A DNA stretch of 6,318 bases from JARDZI01 sp041639705 (GTDB taxonomy: Bacteria > Bacillota > Clostridia > Clostridiales > Caloramatoraceae), in the NCBI GenBank assembly GCA_041639705.1, contig JBEQBT010000201.1, positions 1 through 6,318 of the forward strand, in the 5' to 3' direction. Below, in pieces: positions 4,708 through 6,318 of this stretch (its first letter is position 1; every line of letters begins with the position of its first letter). Both the position numbers and the translations under genes were made by a program. The notes beneath the pieces were generated by a model that worked only from the letters and a program-made list of their open reading frames with translations, did not search any database and was not told the origin of the DNA.

Positions 4708-5967
4708 TTAATTCTCCATAAGGTTTTTGAACCTATCCTCACTGATATTTCTTCCAACAGCAGCAGTTGATAATATTCCGTTACCAAATATAGAATCAAT
4801 GACTTGAAAAACATCTTCCTTAGATATATTATCAATTTGAGTTAATATTTCCTTTGGTTCGTTAACTTTTTGAAGCATTAATTCAGATTTTCCTATACCA
4901 AACATTCTACTGGAAACACTTTCTAATCCTAATATATAATTTCCCTTTAGCTGTTCCTTGGCTTTTTTTATTTCAACATCAGTCATTTTATTTGATAATA
5001 TACTTTGTATCTCATATCTTATTAGCTCTATTGCTTCATTTAGATACTGCCCATTTAAAGCAAAGTATATATTAAACATTCCAATATTTAAATATGCAGA
5101 TGGATAGGAATAAATAGTATATACATATCCCTTATCCTCCCTTAAGTTTTGAAACAATTTTGAACTTGTATTTCCTCCAAAATAATTATTTATTGCAAGT
5201 AATGTATACAGTTTTTCATTTCCAAGCTCAATACCCTTCAATGTTAATGCAACATGTGTTTGCTCTATATCCTTATTTTTAACAAATATATTACTGTGAA
5301 TCTTTGGGGTAGCCAAAAGAATATCCTCTTTTCTGCGCCAATTTTCCATTCCAAAATACTTTTCAAGTTTTATTCTAAGCTGTTCGTTATTAAAATTACC
5401 TGCAATTGATATAACGATATTCTCAGGAGTATAAGTTGATTCCAAATAATTTAGCAATATTGACCTATTAATATTATTAATACTGCTATCAGTACCTAAT
5501 ATTGGATAGGATAGGGAATCCTCTCCCCAAGTAGCAGATGATAATAAATCTAACACTAGATCTTCAGGGGAATCCTCGTACATATTTATCTCTTCTTGAA
5601 TAACACCCTTCTCTTTACTAATGTCCTCCATTGAAAATTTTGAGTTGTGCACAATATCACTAAGTACTTCAATTCCAACATCTATATGCTCATCTAATAA
5701 TTTAACATAATAGCATGTAGCTTCTTTTCCAGTAAATGCATTTATTTGTCCACCTAGCTCCTCTATTTCTTCAGCTATCTGTTTAGCACTTCTTTTTTCT
5801 GTTCCTTTAAATGACATATGTTCAATAAAATGAGATATCCCATTATTTTTGAGATTTTCATATCTTGATCCACTTTTAATCCAAATACCCATACTTATTG
5901 AATTAACATATGGTATGAATTCTGTAATTACTTTAGTCCCATTAGCCAAAGAATATCTTTCGTACAT
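4708..5967 (-). CDS. ymxG: M16B family zinc peptidase (YmxG/MlpA type)
   Basis: This is a soluble single-chain M16B metallopeptidase of 419 residues, the usual family length. The inverted zinc motif HFIEH (His46, Glu49, His50) is followed 75 residues later by the third ligand Glu126 in VIQEEINMYED. The N-terminal half therefore looks catalytically complete. The C-terminal half has GGNTSSKLFQNLREDKGYVY (264-283), carrying the arginine and tyrosine (likely Arg276 and Tyr283) that bind substrate in this family, and LESVSSRMFGIGKSEL, also typical. There is no signal peptide, so the role is probably cytosolic peptide processing or turnover; the substrate is unknown. AGGAGG lies 6 nt before the ATG at 5967. 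The gene lies between the deacetylase and dut, the conserved position of ymxG downstream of ylxY. Confidence 0.95.
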   Translation of the reverse strand: MYERYSLANGTKVITEFIPYVNSISMGIWIKSGSRYENLKNNGISHFIEHMSFKGTEKRSAKQIAEEIEELGGQINAFTGKEATCYYVKLLDEHIDVGIEVLSDIVHNSKFSMEDISKEKGVIQEEINMYEDSPEDLVLDLLSSATWGEDSLSYPILGTDSSINNINRSILLNYLESTYTPENIVISIAGNFNNEQLRIKLEKYFGMENWRRKEDILLATPKIHSNIFVKNKDIEQTHVALTLKGIELGNEKLYTLLAINNYFGGNTSSKLFQNLREDKGYVYTIYSYPSAYLNIGMFNIYFALNGQYLNEAIELIRYEIQSILSNKMTDVEIKKAKEQLKGNYILGLESVSSRMFGIGKSELMLQKVNEPKEILTQIDNISKEDVFQVIDSIFGNGILSTAAVGRNISEDRFKNLMEN

Positions 5968-5992
5968 GTTATCCTCCTATAAATGTTAAAAT

Positions 5993-6029
5993 AAATAGCA
6001 TTCTATTACTATATGCTTTTATGCTATTT
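5993..6029. repeat. 9-bp inverted repeat upstream of ymxG
   Basis: AAATAGCAT (5993-6001) and ATGCTATTT (6021-6029) are perfect complements with a 19-nt loop. It lies between the ymxG ribosome binding site and the two-hairpin repeat. It could be an operator or a weak terminator for upstream transcription. The only promoter-like match here (GTGATA-17-TATAGT) is too poor to call. Confidence 0.5.
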
Positions 6030-6036
6030 TTATCAC

Positions 6037-6150
6037 ATATTTTGCATAAATGATTTTACATTTTAAAAAATCACTTATGCAAAATATTTTCCTTGATTCA
6101 TATAACGCAATAAATACCTTTATATAAAATCTTTATTGCGACATATATAT
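6037..6150. repeat. Two-hairpin repeat, copy 2 (uninterrupted)
   Basis: Inverted repeat A (arms 6037-6057 and 6067-6087, one mismatch) is followed after 12 nt by inverted repeat B (arms 6100-6114 and 6132-6146, two mismatches). The sequence closely matches 1339-1399 joined to 1510-1560. The unit is about 114 bp and AT-rich, has no reading frame, and lies in the 233-nt gap between the deacetylase and ymxG. The repeated pair of palindromes suggests a small mobile or formerly mobile intergenic element. Confidence 0.85.
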
Positions 6151-6190
6151 TTGAATAATACGATATTAATTATATATAATATGTCTAATA

Positions 6191-6213
6191 TAATCAATAT
6201 TTAATATTGATTA
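6191..6213. repeat. 23-bp palindrome over the deacetylase stop codon
   Basis: TAATCAATATT (6191-6201) and AATATTGATTA (6203-6213) are perfect complements around one base. The stop codon of the deacetylase lies in the centre. No T-run follows in the transcript direction, so I do not call it a terminator. Confidence 0.6.
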
Positions 6214-6318
6214 ATCATTTCATTTACTGTTATTATTTCATAACCCTGGCTACCAATATAATCTATCATTTCACCTAATATATTTGCAGTCACAGATTTT
6301 GGATGTATTAAAATTATT
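6201..6318 (-). CDS. Polysaccharide deacetylase, last 38 residues
   Basis: Only the C-terminus is in the window; the frame is open from the edge to the TAA at 6203-6201. The visible end contains ILIHPKSVTANILGEMIDYI followed by GSQGYEIITVNEMI. This matches the last strand of the NodB-type deacetylase barrel, where the 'ILxHP' histidine is an active-site residue, and the final helix with 'GYxxVTVxEM'. Such enzymes remove acetyl groups from cell-wall glycans, using a metal ion. In Bacillus the corresponding gene just before ymxG is ylxY, a relative of the sporulation deacetylase pdaB. With so little visible I do not give a symbol, and the catalytic N-terminal motifs cannot be checked. Confidence 0.8.
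   Translation of the reverse strand, partial: IILIHPKSVTANILGEMIDYIGSQGYEIITVNEMINQY

Noticed and set aside
4527..4835. 102-codon minus-strand open frame spanning the ymxG-dut junction
   Set aside because: It is a different frame of two well-supported genes and has no credible domain.

Overview
The window is AT-rich DNA from a low-GC, endospore-forming Firmicute, most likely Clostridium or a close relative. The evidence is the base composition, strong AGGAGG-type ribosome binding sites and gene order. Every gene I can support lies on the minus strand, so transcription runs from high to low coordinates. In that direction the order is: end of a polysaccharide deacetylase (6318-6201), M16 zinc peptidase ymxG (5967-4708), dUTPase dut (4705-4265), PRC-barrel protein ymxH (4211-3963), aspartokinase dapG (3873-2692), ClpP-like protease tepA (2423-1674) and the N-terminal two-fifths or so of the DNA translocase FtsK/SpoIIIE (1325-1), cut off in its Walker A motif. 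This is a shortened version of the Bacillus ylxY-ymxG-ymxH-(spoVF, asd)-dapG-(dapA)-tepA-spoIIIE neighbourhood.

The genes are mainly housekeeping and sporulation-linked: cell-wall polysaccharide editing, peptide processing, dUTP removal, the first step of the lysine/diaminopimelate pathway, a TepA-type protease, and chromosome pumping at the septum. ymxG and dut are tightly coupled, with a 2-nt gap and the dut ribosome binding site inside the ymxG end. dut ends in a clear intrinsic terminator. dapG has a good sigma-A-type promoter of its own (TTCACA-17-TATAAT). tepA also ends in an intrinsic terminator. The region therefore looks like several short transcription units rather than one operon.

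The unusual content is between genes. Two copies of a two-hairpin repeat lie upstream of ftsK (1339-1560) and upstream of ymxG (6037-6150). The ftsK copy is split by about 110 bp of extra DNA packed with three strong hairpins. That extra DNA sits just 3' of TTTAT, and the intact copy has TTGAT at the same place. This resembles a small non-autonomous IS200/IS605-type insertion. A third, unrelated 67-bp hairpin repeat of the scattered 'CCTGAACGTAGTGAAGGATCT' type lies between dapG and tepA. The tepA start is also odd: a better-spaced ATG opens a three-codon reading frame overlapping the real start. I see no RNA genes, CRISPR array or intact transposase gene. The repeats, not the proteins, are the part worth a second look.
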